64,000 nucleotides of DNA, taken from Clitoria ternatea. Its lineage: Eukaryota; Streptophyta; Magnoliopsida; Fabales; Fabaceae. This document shows, in pieces, positions 42,801 to 54,953 of this stretch. The DNA lies in assembly GCA_037962975.1 (NCBI GenBank), contig CM075669.1, forward strand, positions 187,558,501-187,622,500. Reading direction: 5' to 3'. The notes below the pieces were generated by a model. The model worked only from the letters and a program-made list of their open reading frames with translations, was not told the origin of the DNA and did not search any database. Numbering within the stretch: position 1 is the stretch's first letter; each line of letters begins with the position of its first letter. Made by a program: the position numbers and the translations under genes.

Positions 42801-45051
42801 TCATGAAAATAGTTTCAAGTGGGTCATTAGGAAGGGTTGATTCCTTTACCACTTGTTCGACAAAATCCACAGTACAGCAAACATCATTATAAGGTTTTTC
42901 TAAAACATTTTTCAAGTTGAAATCAACCTTTTGGTCTCCAACAGTTAGAGACAACTTACCATTCTTGACATCAATCACAGCACCTGCAGTTGCTAAAAAT
43001 GGTCTGCCTAAAATAATAGGAATCAAAGAATCTTCGTCCATTTCAAGCACAACAAAGTCAGCAGGTATAAAAAATTTTCCTATCTTAATAGGAACATCCT
43101 CTAAAATTCCTACAGGATATTTTACAGATCTATCAGCCAATTGTAAAGACATCCTAGTAGGTTTTAGTTCACCCAATCCTAACTTTTCAGCAACAGATAA
43201 TGGCATTAAACTCACACTTGCTCCTAAATCACACAATGCTTTATCTATATTCATGTCACCAATCATGCAAGGAATAGAGAAACTACCTAGATCTTGGAGC
43301 TTGGGTGGAAGTTTCTTTTGAATTAGAGCACTGCACTCTTCAGTAAGTGCAACTGTACCATCTTCCTCCAGTCTTCTTTTGTTGGACATAATGTCCTTTA
43401 AGAACTTTGCATATGTGGGCATTTGCTGCAAAGCATCTGTAAAAGGAATATTAATATACAATTTCTTTAAAACATCAAGGAACTTACCAAATTGTTTGTC
43501 CAACTTTGCTTTGGCTAAGCGCTGAGGAAATGGAATGGGAGGTTGATATGGCTTAACCTTCTCCTTCTTTTCTTGTGGTTTCTCTTCTTCAATTACTGGA
43601 TGAGATGAAGATTCATCGACTTTCTTTTCCTCCTTTGCTGTCTTGTCAACTGGCCCATCGTATTGAGTACCACTCCTAAGAGTGACAGCCATGGTTTGGT
43701 TAGACGGTCCAGCCTCTGGTTTCCCAGGAAATGTTCCTGGTGCTCTTTGAGAATAGGAGGCTTGTTGGGCAATTTGATTTTCCAGTATTTTGTTGTGAGT
43801 GGCAAGAGAGTCCACTTTTGAAGCCAAGTTTTTTATTGCATCAGAGAATTCATCATTTTGTTTAAGTTGAGTAGCTACAAATGTTTCCATCAAGGATTCT
43901 AGCTTTGATTTTTGTGGAATATAAGTTCCTTGTTGAGGTTTGTAGTTACTTTGGAATTGAGGTGGCCTATTTTGGAAGCCAGGTGGACCTTGTGGAGGTC
44001 TGTAGTTACCTTGATAGTTTCCACCATAGTTTCCAATAGCGTCTACCTGATGCATTTCTTGTTCTTGATTAGGGGTCATGGCTAAGTTACAGTTTGTAGC
44101 TCCATGTCCTGAAACACCACAAACTTCACAAACAATATTAGTAGCACCTGTTGACCCTATTTTATCAAGTTTTAATGTTAATGCTTCAACTTTGGCAGAA
44201 AGTAGGGAAAGAGCATCAACAGAGTACTTACCTGGTGTTTTAGAAGGTAATCCTCTCTTAGAGTTCCATTGGTGAGTGTTTTGAGCTATTTCCTCGATCA
44301 GGTTCTCAGCTTCATCAACATTTTTACTCATGAAGGCTCCTCCAGCTGCAGCATCTAAAGAGATCTTTTGTGTGGAAGTTAGTCCATTATAGAAAATATG
44401 GATTGTCAACCACCTTTCTATCCCATGGTGAGGACATTCTCTTAGCAATTCTCTGTATCTTTCCCAGGCTTCATACAAGGATTCATCATCTTTTTGTGAA
44501 AAATTGATGATTTGTTTTCTCAGCACATCAGTCTTGTTCCTTGGGTACCATTTATTGATAAAAGCACTGGACAATTGTTCCCAAGTTGTGATGGATCCTT
44601 CAGGAAGAGAGTATAACCATGCTCTTGCTTTATCTCTTAAGGAGAAAGGGAAAAGTCTTAAGCGAATGGCATCATTGGTGGCTCCGTTCATCTTCAGGGT
44701 GTCACAATATTCAAGAAAGATTTGAAGATGAAGATTTGGATCTTCGGAGGGTAATCCTCCGAATTGGTTCTGTTGAACCATTGAGAGTAGTGAAGGCTTC
44801 AATTCAAAATTGTTAGCCTCCACTGTGGGTCTAAGGATGCTAGATCTTCTCCCATTGGTGCTTGGAGCGGCAAAATCTCTTAAGGGTCTATGTTGGTCCG
44901 CCATTTGTTTTTCTTTTTGTTCTTTTTGTTGTTTTTGTTGTTTTCTCAAAGCTCTAAGGGTACGTTCTATCTCAGGGTCAAATCCTAAGTTTAGATCGAC
45001 ACTACGGCTTCGTCGCATAAATAGAAAATAAATGACAAATAAAACAAACAA
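39814..45051 (-). CDS. Gag-pol polyprotein of element C (1745 codons, intact)
   Basis: One uninterrupted ORF encodes everything for replication. Gag (about 80-265) has [20 protein letters not shown]; zinc knuckle [14 protein letters not shown] at 308-321; retropepsin near 605 ([13 protein letters not shown]) with ILGRPFL; RT with [15 protein letters not shown] and catalytic FMDDF near 1023; RNase H near 1170-1290 ([28 protein letters not shown]); integrase with HMSTSK...CDACQ zinc site near 1390-1430 and a complete D-D-E core ([26 protein letters not shown]). The first ATG gives a hydrophobic leader; [18 protein letters not shown] at residue 12 (45018) is the likelier start by analogy with Athila. 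No env ORF follows. Many short frames on the other strand inside this span are shadows. Confidence 0.96.
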   Translation of the reverse strand: MFVLFVIYFLFMRRSRSVDLNLGFDPEIERTLRALRKQQKQQKEQKEKQMADQHRPLRDFAAPSTNGRRSSILRPTVEANNFELKPSLLSMVQQNQFGGLPSEDPNLHLQIFLEYCDTLKMNGATNDAIRLRLFPFSLRDKARAWLYSLPEGSITTWEQLSSAFINKWYPRNKTDVLRKQIINFSQKDDESLYEAWERYRELLRECPHHGIERWLTIHIFYNGLTSTQKISLDAAAGGAFMSKNVDEAENLIEEIAQNTHQWNSKRGLPSKTPGKYSVDALSLLSAKVEALTLKLDKIGSTGATNIVCEVCGVSGHGATNCNLAMTPNQEQEMHQVDAIGNYGGNYQGNYRPPQGPPGFQNRPPQFQSNYKPQQGTYIPQKSKLESLMETFVATQLKQNDEFSDAIKNLASKVDSLATHNKILENQIAQQASYSQRAPGTFPGKPEAGPSNQTMAVTLRSGTQYDGPVDKTAKEEKKVDESSSHPVIEEEKPQEKKEKVKPYQPPIPFPQRLAKAKLDKQFGKFLDVLKKLYINIPFTDALQQMPTYAKFLKDIMSNKRRLEEDGTVALTEECSALIQKKLPPKLQDLGSFSIPCMIGDMNIDKALCDLGASVSLMPLSVAEKLGLGELKPTRMSLQLADRSVKYPVGILEDVPIKIGKFFIPADFVVLEMDEDSLIPIILGRPFLATAGAVIDVKNGKLSLTVGDQKVDFNLKNVLEKPYNDVCCTVDFVEQVVKESTLPNDPLETIFMIEPTEISDCSEAPHDTEAMCDKVVSPNVELKPLPASLRYEFLGPNSTYPVIINAELNPSETEKLLKQLRLYRKVIGYTIDDIKGISPSLCMHRITVEDESRPTVEPLRRLNPKMQEVVKKEILKLLDAGVIYPVDSSKWVSPVHVVPKKEGITVIENDKHNLIPTRIVSGWRMCIDYRKLNSATKKDHFPLLFIDQMLERLAKHSYFCYLDGYSGFHQIPIHPSDQEKTTFTCPYGTYAYRRMPFGLCNAPATFQRCMQAIFSDLIENVMEVFMDDFSVHGLDFDNCLTNLCQVLQRCEETNLVLNWEKCHFMVREGIVLGHLVSERGIEVDKAKVEVIEKLPPPTNVKGIRSFLGHAGFYRRFTKDFSKITKPLTTLLGKDVPFNFDSSCMEAFCRIKQALISAPIVQPPDWKLPFELMCDASDYAVGAVLGQRKDKKLHIIHYASRTLDDAQVNYATTEKELLAIVFAFDKFRSYLVGSHVTVYTDHSAIKYLLNKKEAKPRLIRWILILQEFDLEIKDKKGTENLVADHLSRLTSEKEETDNIAINESFPDEQLLNLSIQRVPWYADFVNFLACGILPPDLSFQQRKKFYADVKHYYWDEPLLFKQCADGMIRICVSQDDVHVILDHCHSLSCGGHMSTSKTAAKILQAGFYWPNIFKDVRKYVLTCDACQRTGNIGKRQEMPLNTILEVELFDVWGVDFMDPFPSSFGNQFILVAVDYVSKWVEAIASPHSDAKTVIKLFKKIIFPRFGVPKCVISDGGSHFIEKTFQTLLKKYGVKHKVATPYHPQTSGQVEVSNREIKNILQKVVNTSRKDWSIKLDDSLWAYRTAYKTPIGTTPFKLVYGKPCHLPIELEYKSFWAVKTLNFDHKAAGEQRLLELNELEELRLDAYENARIYKEKTKQWHDRHIQWRTFNPGDMVLLFNSRLKLFPGKLRSRWSGPFKVTKVFPFGAVELWSEKSGTFRVNGQRVKHYFTGQPIQQASDLDLFDAPDE

Positions 45052-45184
45052 TTACAAAAATAAAACAGATACACAGAATATAGAACAAAATACAAAATTA
45101 CAAAGAAAATAAAAATAACAATAAAGATATTAACAAGTATGATCTAATCGAATTTCAATATTGCCGATATTTGAGGGACAACAG

Positions 45185-45202
45185 TCCCCGGCAACGGCGC
45201 CA
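45185..45202 (-). promoter_or_regulatory. Primer binding site of C (tRNA-Asp)
   Basis: Minus-strand TGGCGCCGTTGCCGGGGA, 6 nt from the LTR, is the standard Athila site complementary to the 3' end of plant tRNA-Asp. Confidence 0.92.
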
Positions 45203-45208
45203 AAAACT

Positions 45209-47439
45209 TGACAGGGCCCGCAAGCGCACGGGTTATGTCGCGTAATATAAAAGATTATCGTTCTCCACAGGGACTGTGTTCAAAGTACCAGCATATTGAA
45301 ATTTAATTATCCACACAATTGATTTTTAAGATTTTTATAAAACAAAGCACAAATTAAAGTTGCACAGAATACGAGTAAATATAAAAATAAAATTTACTTG
45401 ACACTTAAAAATCAGAGTTGAGAGTATCTTGGGATTTCGGGGGATTAAGACTCTATTTTATGTTTAATGAATTTTAACTTTTCATAAATAAGAATCAAAT
45501 TAAGTTTTCCAAGGCGAATTTTCCAAAAGCTAATTAATATGTTCCTCTCGGAATCCTATTAATGTACCTCACCTATGGAAAGCGCTGCTTAATCCTCAGA
45601 AAGGCCCATTATCGTCTTATGAAAATCCCTTTTATTTCCTCAAAAGAATTTTGATTACTTTCACGGTTTTACCGAGGTTACAAAAAGCATCTCAAAAATC
45701 TTAGGTTTAGTTCAAAGCTTTCCGGTAAAAATAAATCTCTCGATTCTATTTATTACCTAAACTTACTAATATACCCGTAAGTATACAGTTTTATCATTTA
45801 GGTTCTTGTTAGGAATTACTAAAAGCATTAAGCATAATTGAACTAAATGGAAACAGAAATTTATTTAATTCCAAGTCAAAATAACATTAAAATAAAATAT
45901 TATCATACCCCCTTTATCCCAAGATGATTAATTTAGCTACTCATGAAATAATTTAAATTCATGTAAATAATAGAAAAATAAAACATACAAGACATGGTAA
46001 AAATAAAGACTTACGGGTTTCTCCAAAAGCTCAAAATAATTTACCACTGTATTTCCTTGTTGCAATATTCTCCACCAATTACAAATTTAAATTCTCACTT
46101 TTACAGCCCTCACACTCTTACAAAATAAAAGAGAGAAAAGAAAATAAAAAGAAAGAGAAGAAAAACGAACAGAGAATGGAAAAGAATAGAACTTAAGAGA
46201 AAAAGAGAGAAAAAAGAACGAAGAAAAGAAAAGAAGTCTGATGGTTATTGATTGGGAAGAAGTTGTTTTCGTTGCTCCTGGTTGCTCTCCTTTTTATAGG
46301 CGAATGGATGAATGAATCCAGCTTGGAAAAACGCGTTGCAATTGTCTTCTTCTCAGCCGCCCCACCGTCACAGCTTGGAGGCAGCCTGGATGATGTCAAG
46401 TAGGAGAAAACTTTCGGTGCATGTGACTTCCAACTGTGCCAACTTGTTTCTAATTTGCATTATTTTAATATATCCAATAATTCGGTGCTTGGATTTTAGT
46501 GAAGATTGGTGCAGAATGATGAAATTCAGAGTGGAAAAACGTTATCTTCCCACAAATCCGGGTGAAAGCTTGTTGGACGGTGTAGGGAATGAACTGGACA
46601 GCGTGGAGAGGAGTTGCTGGGCGGTATTGGTTTGTATGTGGCAGGTATGGTGATATGAGGGACAGTGGAGTTCCTGGACGGTGTGGTGGATGGAGCCGGT
46701 GTTGCTGGGCAGTGTTGTGTTGAGTGAGTTACTGGGCGGTGTTCAATTGATCTGGTGTTGGGCCTGCAAAGGAGAGTCTGGGCGGTGTGGAGAGTACTGC
46801 TGGACGGTGTGGTGGTTTGAGAGTCTGGGCGGAGTTGAGAGGCTACTGGGCGGTGTTATGTATTAGAAGAAGAAAGGGAGACGGTGTTGGGAAGTTGGGC
46901 GGTGTGTTGAGGTGAGGACGGTTGGGCGGTGTGTTGAGGTGAGGACGGTTGGGCGGCGTTGAGAGTGTTGGAAAGGAAAGGAGTATGGGCGGTGTAGGTG
47001 TTGAAGAGGATTGTTGGGCGGTGTGGATGGAAAGAAAAGGTGGGACGGTGTCTGGTATGGATTAGAAGTCTGGGCGGTATTGGTTGGAGAGAAGAGCTTG
47101 GGCGGTGTAGGTTGATGGATTACTGGGCGGTGTTGTTTGATGGATTACGGGGCGGTGTTGGTTGATGGATTACTGGGCGGTGTCATGGATTAGGAGCTTG
47201 GGCGGTGTTGGTTGGGGAAAAGTCTGGGCGGTGTTCTGGATTGAGGACGGAGTTTGTGGAGTAGGTCGGTTTTCTCTTGTTTTTGACCCTTTATTTCCTT
47301 AATTCCTGCAAAATAACATACCCAAGTAGAAAATAGTGCAAAGAAAGCAAAAATCACAATAAATAAAGGAAATACAGTGGATAATGACTAAATTCTAAGC
47401 AAACTAAATCTATTTTATTGTATTAAAAAGCACTTATCA
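45209..47439 (-). repeat. 5' LTR of element C
   Basis: 77 bp longer than the 3' LTR because of extra copies of GGGCGG-bearing units near 46921-46945 and 47127-47173. Minus-strand TATA box TATAAAAA at 46298-46291, giving a U3 of about 1.1 kb (46299-47439). Confidence 0.95.
46570..47255 (-). repeat. GGGCGGTG motif array in U3 of C
   Basis: More than twenty copies of CTGGGCGGTGTT and variants (GGACGGTG, GGGCGGTAT), irregularly spaced, all in one orientation, start about 270 bp upstream of the TATA box. The counterpart in the 3' LTR is 37670-38290 with fewer copies. The position suits an enhancer; no factor is assigned. Confidence 0.85.
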
Positions 47440-47977
47440 GATATACCCTTCGTGGCACCCCGCAAGGTGATATACTCATAAACACGATAACATCGTCTTC
47501 ACTCCGGGATATACCCTTCGTGGCACCCCACAAGGTGAAATACTCATAAACACGATAACATAGTCTTCACTCTGGGATATATGACGATGGTGGCACCCCG
47601 CATGGTGATATATTCATAAACGAGATAACATCGTCTTCACTCCGGGATATACCCTTCGTGGCACCCCGCAAGGTGATATACTCATAAACACAATAACATC
47701 GTCTTCACTCCGGGATATACCCTTCATGGCACCCCGCAAGGTGATATACTCATAAACACGATAACATCGTCTTCACTCCGGGATATACCCTTCGTGGCAC
47801 CCCACAAGGTGATATATTCATAAACACGATAACATCGTCTTCACTCCAGGATATACCCTTTGTGACACCCCGCAAGGTGATATATTCATAAACACGATAA
47901 CATCGTCTTCACTCTGGGATATACCCTTCGTGGCACCCCGCAAGGTGATATATTCATAAACACGATAACATCGTTTT
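47440..47977. repeat. 68-bp minisatellite, right block (about 8 units) and end of G
   Basis: Continuation of the array from 36311 after the GATAT duplication. Units are mostly close copies; one (about 47572-47640) is diverged, with GACGATGG replacing CCCTTCG. The last unit breaks off after CGATAACATCGTTTTC, where E's integrase sequence resumes (ATTGTACCAATAC). Confidence 0.93.
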
Positions 47978-48126
47978 CTATATTGTACCAATACAATAAC
48001 CTTTCTCATTTTGAATTTTCTTGTAGAAAATTTTAAATACTTTTATAGACTCATCTTTATGGGCTAAGAAGTATACACATGTCAATCTTGTAAAATCATC
48101 AACAATGAAAAATCCATATTTCTTTC
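47978..48126 (-). pseudogene. Element E: integrase core fragment
   Basis: A 150-bp piece between G and D; the minus-strand reading contains DDFTRLTCVYFLAHKDES and FKIFYKKIQNEKG, matching Z at 1635-1770. Its left edge is element D's duplication CTTTC (48122-48126). Confidence 0.85.
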
Positions 48127-49402
48127 TGTTAGGGGATCCCTAGTGCATGAGCAGTGGAAATACAAGGATTCCCATAGGATTTGCAGAGCGCCGTATTTCA
48201 AAGCATAAGACAAACAAAAAAAATTTTGCATTTTAGGATTACCTATTGAAGAATATCGAAGCAATCATAGCCTCGTCCTTTAGGAGTCCACACAAGTACT
48301 CCCACCAGAAATGCTACACCTTCCAAATGCTAGTTTGACGGCGTGTAGCTTTTGCAACTTTTACGTATTTTGTGTCTTTTTTTAGTTTTCCGTCTATGAG
48401 CATCTTATGCTCTATTTATAGGCTTAGGTTTGACCTAATTTACTCTCTAAAGAGTGGGCTCCTTACTCATTCTAAATGAGTTAAGCTCAATAGTTTTATT
48501 TTAATCCAACTAAAATAAAAAGCTATTTTTTGATGGGCTTACTCTATGTGTGTGACCCTATAGGTAAAATACTCGGTTATATTAATAATAAACTATTTTA
48601 TTATTAATATAAAATAAGAGCAGCATCTAGCAGTGCATCATTATGTCCGAATATTATTTATTATCAACATAACCTATAAGTGATAATTATTTTATATGTT
48701 TGTTCTTTTTGTCACGATATCCTAATTGGGTCCAAGGCATGGTCGTGTTATCCTTGTACGGTCCAATTTATTTTACTTGATATCCGAGTAGACTTTATCT
48801 AGATAAATATCCAATATTTATTCTTTCTAGCATGGCCATGCATTTCCTTAGTCTCACTCCATCAAGTGGCCTATAGATATCACTCCTGTCACATAGGAGA
48901 GACAAATCCCATCTACATCACTCACATCCCTCTACATAATTTGTTGATTGCCTAACCACAACCTTTATATTCCTCTTGTTATAGAAGACGTTTGATTGTA
49001 TTAAAACAACAAACTCCTTATGTAGGAATCGTAGTGACTTCAGGTCAAATGACTACATATACCATTATCATATTGAGAATCGTTTATGACATTCATGCAA
49101 CGATCCATGCAACGTTCTCATGGTGGGTCTGTCCAGTACATCATTACTCTTAATGTGTACCCATGTGAAGACTTGATATCATTTATATCCATGATCTGTG
49201 AGATCAAATCATCAGTACACTCATACACTAGTCTTAATGTATTTACATGTCCCCACGTAAATACTTGACTAGGGACATTTTAGGAATAACTCTCATATGA
49301 CCTATTACTCCAAGGATAAATAAAGGTTGTTAAACTATTTAACAAAAATGACTTATTCAAAATGATGCGTCCTATATAGGCTTTTAGTGCATATTTCCAA
49401 CA
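48127..49402 (-). repeat. 3' LTR of element D
   Basis: Pairs with 54954-56231. Minus-strand TATA box CCTATAAATAG at 48422-48412. Next to its right end is the minus-strand polypurine tract GTGGGAGAT (49411-49403). Confidence 0.93.
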
Positions 49403-52390
49403 ATCTCCCACTTGCACTTAGAGCCGATATGGTTAATGCCCAATGACGTTTACAGTGCCTTTATGCTTTTACTACATAAGCGGTTTTACTAGTGGGTTCC
49501 CAATAATTTTGTTGGTATGCACATTGCATATTTTCACATCTTCCAAAGATGGAACTATTTAAGTATATGCTTGGATTAATCCATTTCCTTATATTGTTCT
49601 ATGGTTCCATTGTCATCACAGTGGAACTCATACGGTACAAAACATTTGAAATAATTAAATGTAAATTGACTTATTTATTAATTTAACATAGCAAAATACT
49701 TAGATTTGTTAGTAGAACCAAAGATTGTTTCTTGCTTTGAACCTTTCAAGCATACATCGCAACCATCTTGATAACACATATATTTTGATTGCAATCTTAA
49801 GTCTTTCAAATTAATCGAAAGATTGGCATCGATGTAACCTTTACAACGAGCTCATCTTCCATTTATCAAGATCAAATCCTAAGTGCTTCTTAAGTGTTTA
49901 AGGATACTCTTGACTATAGAATAAGAATATTACTAGTTCTAGAAGAAGCATGTTTTCTACATGTAATACTAGAACTATAATTGTACAGTTACTGACCTTT
50001 TTATAGTCACAAGATTTATCTTTATTCTTTAATGAAGATTCTAGCTTCTAAAAGCTTGCTTTAGTCCATAAATAGAACATTTGCAGTTCACATACCTTCC
50101 TAGATGTTTTAGGCAAAAAAGGCCTTTAGGTTGTGTCACATACACATCCTCAAGATGATTTCCATCTTGACATCTATCTACCATATCTCATAATGGTGGT
50201 ATGCTGCTACAACAAGTAGGATCTAAATGGTTTTTAAGCTAATTGAATTTTGTAAATTTTCTTTTAAAGGTACTTTTATTACCATCCATGTTTAGTTTTC
50301 CTTTTGAAAACCCACTTGCATCCTATAGGCTTTACCCTTTAGGTGCGTCAACCAAGTTTCATACCATGTTAATATACATGGAACCCATTTCAAATCCCAT
50401 GGTCTTATGCCATGTCTTAGAATCTAAACTTGCATTGGCCTCTTCATAAGAAGCTTGGTCATTTAGCAATATCCCTCCTTCCTGATTTATAAGATATCCA
50501 TATCTTTCAAGTTTGGTGACATATCCTATTTGATCTTACACAAGTCTTGTTCTACCAGAGCTAAGGATGTCATAACACTTTGTAATTTCTGCTCCAAGTC
50601 CATCCTTGACTTTTAAATGCTTTGTGATACTTGAATTTCTTCAAGTTCTACCATCCTCCCACTAATTCTTTAAGGGATGTACTCTTATTCAAGAATACAA
50701 CATTCTAAGCAACAAGCCTTTTATTCTCAGATGGATTATAGAACTGATAACCTTTAGCTTTCTTTGGGTATCTCACAGAAGACATTTATCTAATTTGGAT
50801 CTGACCTTGTCAGAGTTGGATGCTCTATAGAAGCATCATAGTTCCAAATTATTAGTAAAGACATACTAGGTTTCTTCCTAGTCCATATCATATATGGTTT
50901 CTTTAAGAAAGTCTAAGATGGAACATGGTTAAGTGTTAAAATTTTGTTAATAAAGGAACGTTGAAGGAGTTAGAGATGTTTGATAATAATCAATAATCAA
51001 ACTATGTCCAACAAGGTTTGACTTTTCCCCATAGAGATGCTATTAAGGCATTCGATGAGGAATGAGTTAAGAGGTAATCTCTCACTCTATTAGATAGTTT
51101 TCAAACTTGTAGCTCAAATTATTTGCTATCTTGATCTAATCAAGAGCTTTAATTGTCTTGCCAATTTGGTTTTTCACTTCATTATGAATTCTTTAAACTT
51201 TTCAAAGACTTTCTAACTTATGTTACATAAATTCATACTCATTGACTTTTCAATTAGTATGTTGAAGTATTGAAAAACATATCTAGTTATTGTTCCAATA
51301 GGCCCACAAACATCGTCATGTATTAGATAATAGATTACTCATATTTTCAACAAATGAGGTCTCAATTATCTCTCAAATAAATAAGATTTACATGTCTCCA
51401 TTGATTCCAAAATCAAAAGAGTCCATATAACCACATTAATGGTATTTAGAAATGTGTTTCTTATCTATTTGCCTTAGGAGACAATACCATGTAAGTAAGG
51501 TTCAAAATTACTTATTTTAACCTACTTTGACGGTTGTTATAGATGGGTGTTTTGAGATTTAGGATATGGAATCCATTACTCAATTGTGCATCAACATCCA
51601 TTTGAAGAAATAAAGTTATTTTATAATAAGAAAAACATTTCTTGTCCAACAAGAAACAACATGCACAATGTCTAGTTCACTAACTAGCCCAATAGGTAAA
51701 GATCTTATCTTTTACATAGATTTCTCCACCCTTAGCAAGTGATCTACTTCCTTGATCTTTCAAAATGTGAGATCTATTACTAGTATCTGATACTAATGTT
51801 AGTGAAGTAAACTAACTTGACTTCTATAACATGACTTGTAGTGGAAGTCTTACTTCCCTTTCTTTTGAACTCCTTCAAGTTCTTTAGACAAATTATTTTA
51901 ATGTCTTATTTGGCTAAAACTGGAAACAATTTCCTTTTTTGATCATCTTTTAGACTTCCAGACCAACTCAGCCTTAATAAAGTCTATATACGATCATATC
52001 GTATATCTCCCATATATTCATATTGTCTTTTACAGCTCAGAGTTTATGCAAACTCCATAGGGTACTCAAGACCTAACCATAGATCATATATAAGCTAAAC
52101 ATGACAGACTGCCACTTCCTCTTTATTGAAGATAATTCTCAAGTCTCGATACCTATCTAAGCATTTTTCCAGATAAAGTGACCTTCCAAAGGACAGATTG
52201 TAACAAAATAATATTTGGTTTGTCATGGTTATTCTAAAACAAATTACATGCAAATCTATCACTTTTTTTCAAAACAAATTTAAATTTTGGTCATTAAATA
52301 AATATGTTGTCTCCCACTATTTTGATTCAAAACAAATACCCTTACTAAATCATATAAAATCCTGTTGGAAGATTTTTCTAGTGGGCCAAG
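49403..52390 (-). pseudogene. Element D: degenerate copia pol
   Basis: Copia pol can only be traced in scraps. Near 51310-51230 the minus strand reads DVCGPIGTITRYVFQYF, matching the copia integrase-core start. Near 50450-50280 it reads QASYEEANASLDSKTW, an RT N-terminal motif, with stops and a frame change before a CKWVFK-like stretch. RNase H is expected at 49440-50200 but I could not pick out its motifs. No product is possible. Confidence 0.65.
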
Positions 52391-53150
52391 ATCCATATTT
52401 GACCTAATGTTGAGTCAGCTTTGATTGATCGCCCAACTCTTGGTTATTTAGGTAGGAAACACATTTCCAATTGCATCTCATGCAACTCTTGGATGATTGA
52501 GTGGGTAACTCTTTACCCTTATTCATCTTATGAATTTAAGCTCAATCCTTACGCCTCTAAGTTATTTTCAATCCAATGGAGAAACTTAGTTAAGTTTAGG
52601 CCTAATAAAAAACAATTTGGATATTACAATTATCCCATCGCGCCTTACTAGTATAAATGATAGCACCCTGCTTTGGCAGGCCCACTATTTATTGATATTA
52701 GTCTCGACAAGTGTTACTTATTAGAAGGCGTTTGAACTTAATATTAACGCTTCTAGGTTCTTCAATCTGATTAAAGTTACCCAGATAAGTCCAATAAAAA
52801 TGGTTGGATAATCCAATTATCCATCATCCTTTACTAATATCAACAAAAGCACCCTGCTTTGGCAGAACCTACACTTTATTGAAACTAGCATTGATGACTA
52901 TTGTTTATTAGAATGCATTTTAGATTGTTGATACCTTTAGGCTTTTCCAATCCAATTGAAAAATGTCTATTTGAATAAAACTTAATAAGTTATACTTGGA
53001 TAATCCAATTATCCAATCATGTCCCACTAAACATAAATAAAGGCACCCAACTATGATGTGGCCTACACTTTATCTATATCAAGTTAGACATTATTACTTA
53101 TTGGAAGGTATGATTGTTAGGCTTGAGGGATTTCAATTTTCTTATTGTTC
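52391..53150 (-). repeat. Diverged ~190-bp tandem repeats in element D
   Basis: The phrase AGCACCCTGCTTTGGCAG and its surroundings recur: GCACCC starts are at 52663, 52849 and 53043 (186 and 194 bp apart), each preceded by AATTATCC and a CTTACTA/CCCACTA phrase and followed by CTA..TTTAT and TTATTAGAA. A fourth, weaker unit probably precedes at about 52450-52640. Non-coding. Confidence 0.7.
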
Positions 53151-54737
53151 ATTACCGACTTTCATTAAACGCTTTAAAGCAAAATAAAACCCCAAACATG
53201 CAATCAAAATTATGAAATGGTTATGGTCTTCCTAGAAAATAAAATAAAATAAAATAAACCTAAAGGAACTATGTTGTCTTGACTTCGTGAAGTCCTATTT
53301 CTTGAAACTACCATCCTCCTGGAGTCACCACTCCTTTGTTCCTTTCAAGGTCATATCCACCAAGAGTCACCACTCTAGGTTTCTTCTAGGTCTCCACCTT
53401 GTTGGCTTCTTCAAGATTACAATGTAATAAAGAAACTCATTTTACATACGAGTGAAGGGTTGAGAGAAGAAATTTAAGAATAGAGAAAGGCACAACACTC
53501 AGGCTATATTTAAAATTAAATAAAAAAATCTAAGACCATAACCATTCACCGCTGGACGTGTTAATTAATCAATTAATAGAGTAATCAATTGTATTTAAAA
53601 TAAAATGAATTAATAGAGTAATTGGCGGCTTCGTTGATCGTTCAACAGACAGGGTCAAGGGGTGTTCCAACCCAAAAATTTAGTACTGTAATCAGTTTAG
53701 TTCCCAAGAAAGAGAGGTAGGTCCGGAGTGACCGCTTAAATACCAAGTCTTTCCTTACCAGAACGTCCCACTGACCATTAACAGCTCAAAATATTTGGTT
53801 ATGATTTCAAACAATTTGAAATCTTAAATTTTGAAACGGCCAAGGTTTAACTTTTAAACCTTATCTTTTGACCCTTACAATTATCCAAAAATAGGAATAC
53901 TCAAGGTTTAACTTTTAAACCTCATCTCTAGAGTCTTAACAATCATCTTATTTTTTTTAGGAACGATCAATGTTTAAATTTTAAACCTTATCTCTAGAGT
54001 TCAAGATATTTTATTTTGAATCCTATTAAATTTGATAAAGATCTTATATTTAATTTGCAACTTTTGTAAATCCTATCAATTTTATTAAGGATTAAATATT
54101 TGATTTTAAAATTATTAAATTTAATAAAGATCTTATCTTTTATTTGTAACAATTACAAATCATATTAAATTTAATAAATATAAATCAATTTGTAACTCCT
54201 ACAAATCATATTAATTTTAATAAGATCACATACAATGCAAATCCTATTAAAATTAATAAGAATAAATTATTTAAATTTGTAACTCTTACAAACTTTAAAT
54301 TTAACAAACATTTAAAATTTGATTTGCAACTTTTACAAATCAAAAATATAATATTAAAATCAAATATTTTATTTGTAACATTTACAAATAAATAAAATAC
54401 CACGATGGCTAGGTTTCAACTTTTGAATCCTAGTTTTCAATACGGCTAGGGTTTAACTCTTAAACTTTCTAAACACAATCTCGCATGAATAATTCATATT
54501 AGAAAGAGAAACCATATAGACATACATTGCATACAACCCTTGATTCTAATTTAATTAAACGAACATAAAATTAACATGCCTTATAATTAGAACACATATA
54601 AAACAATCACCATTGCAACATACAACATGTTCATATAATAAAGTACATCCTAAAAAATATGTTCTTTAATTAAAATATAGAGAAAAACGATCAATATACA
54701 CAAAACAAAATTAAATTGATACTAACTTTCAAAAAGG
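53151..54737 (-). other. Element D 5' half: gag remnant and AT-rich leader
   Basis: 53280-53440 may hold gag remnants but no motif is certain. 53990-54400 is very AT-rich with repeated TTTGTAAC/TTACAAAT phrases that could pair with one another. No gene. Confidence 0.5.
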
Positions 54738-54857
54738 TGCAACCTTTACAACATATCTCATAAAAATGCAACCTTTACATAATATCTCATTAAAAATGCA
54801 ACCTTTACAACATATCTAATAAAAGATGCAACCTTTGCAAACAGATTCAACCTTTAC
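54738..54857 (-). repeat. 30-bp tandem repeat in the leader of D
   Basis: TGCAACCTTTACAACATATC-type units start at 54738, 54768, 54798 and 54828, exactly 30 bp apart. A partial further copy (ATTCAACCTTTACAA) follows at about 54845. They lie about 85 bp inside the primer site. Confidence 0.85.
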
Positions 54858-54940
54858 AATTCTTTTTGTAAAAGAAATTTTATTTTATTTTTACATGTTC
54901 TTTAAACAAACATTTACTCAAAACACGGTTTTGTAACCAA

Positions 54941-54953
54941 ACTCTGATACCAC
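54941..54953 (-). promoter_or_regulatory. Primer binding site of D (initiator tRNA-Met)
   Basis: Plus-strand ACTCTGATACCAC abuts the LTR; on the minus strand this gives TGGTATCAGAGT, matching TGGTATCAGAGC, the common plant copia primer site, except at the last base. Confidence 0.85.

Larger units (their letters stand above)
36312..47439 (-). mobile_element. Element C: full-length Athila-type Ty3 retrotransposon, probably young
   Basis: LTRs of 2154 and 2231 bp begin TGACAGGGCCCGC and end GCACTTATCA on the plus strand. The duplication GATAT (36307-36311, 47440-47444) lies in the minisatellite of G. It has a perfect tRNA-Asp primer site, a single intact gag-pol ORF, conserved hairpins and a polypurine tract. 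By eye I count about 20 substitutions between the LTRs over 2.1 kb, nearly all transitions, plus repeat-number changes. No envelope-like ORF lies between pol and the 3' LTR. Confidence 0.96.

Noticed and set aside
35891..47977. 68-bp direct repeats as a possible CRISPR array
   Set aside because: Units abut without unique spacers, there are no cas genes, and the context is a plant retrotransposon; it is a minisatellite.
34748..47977. Calling G a complete solo LTR
   Set aside because: The left end fits an LTR start, but the right end breaks inside a minisatellite unit and the flanking duplication is imperfect; kept as LTR-like with low confidence.
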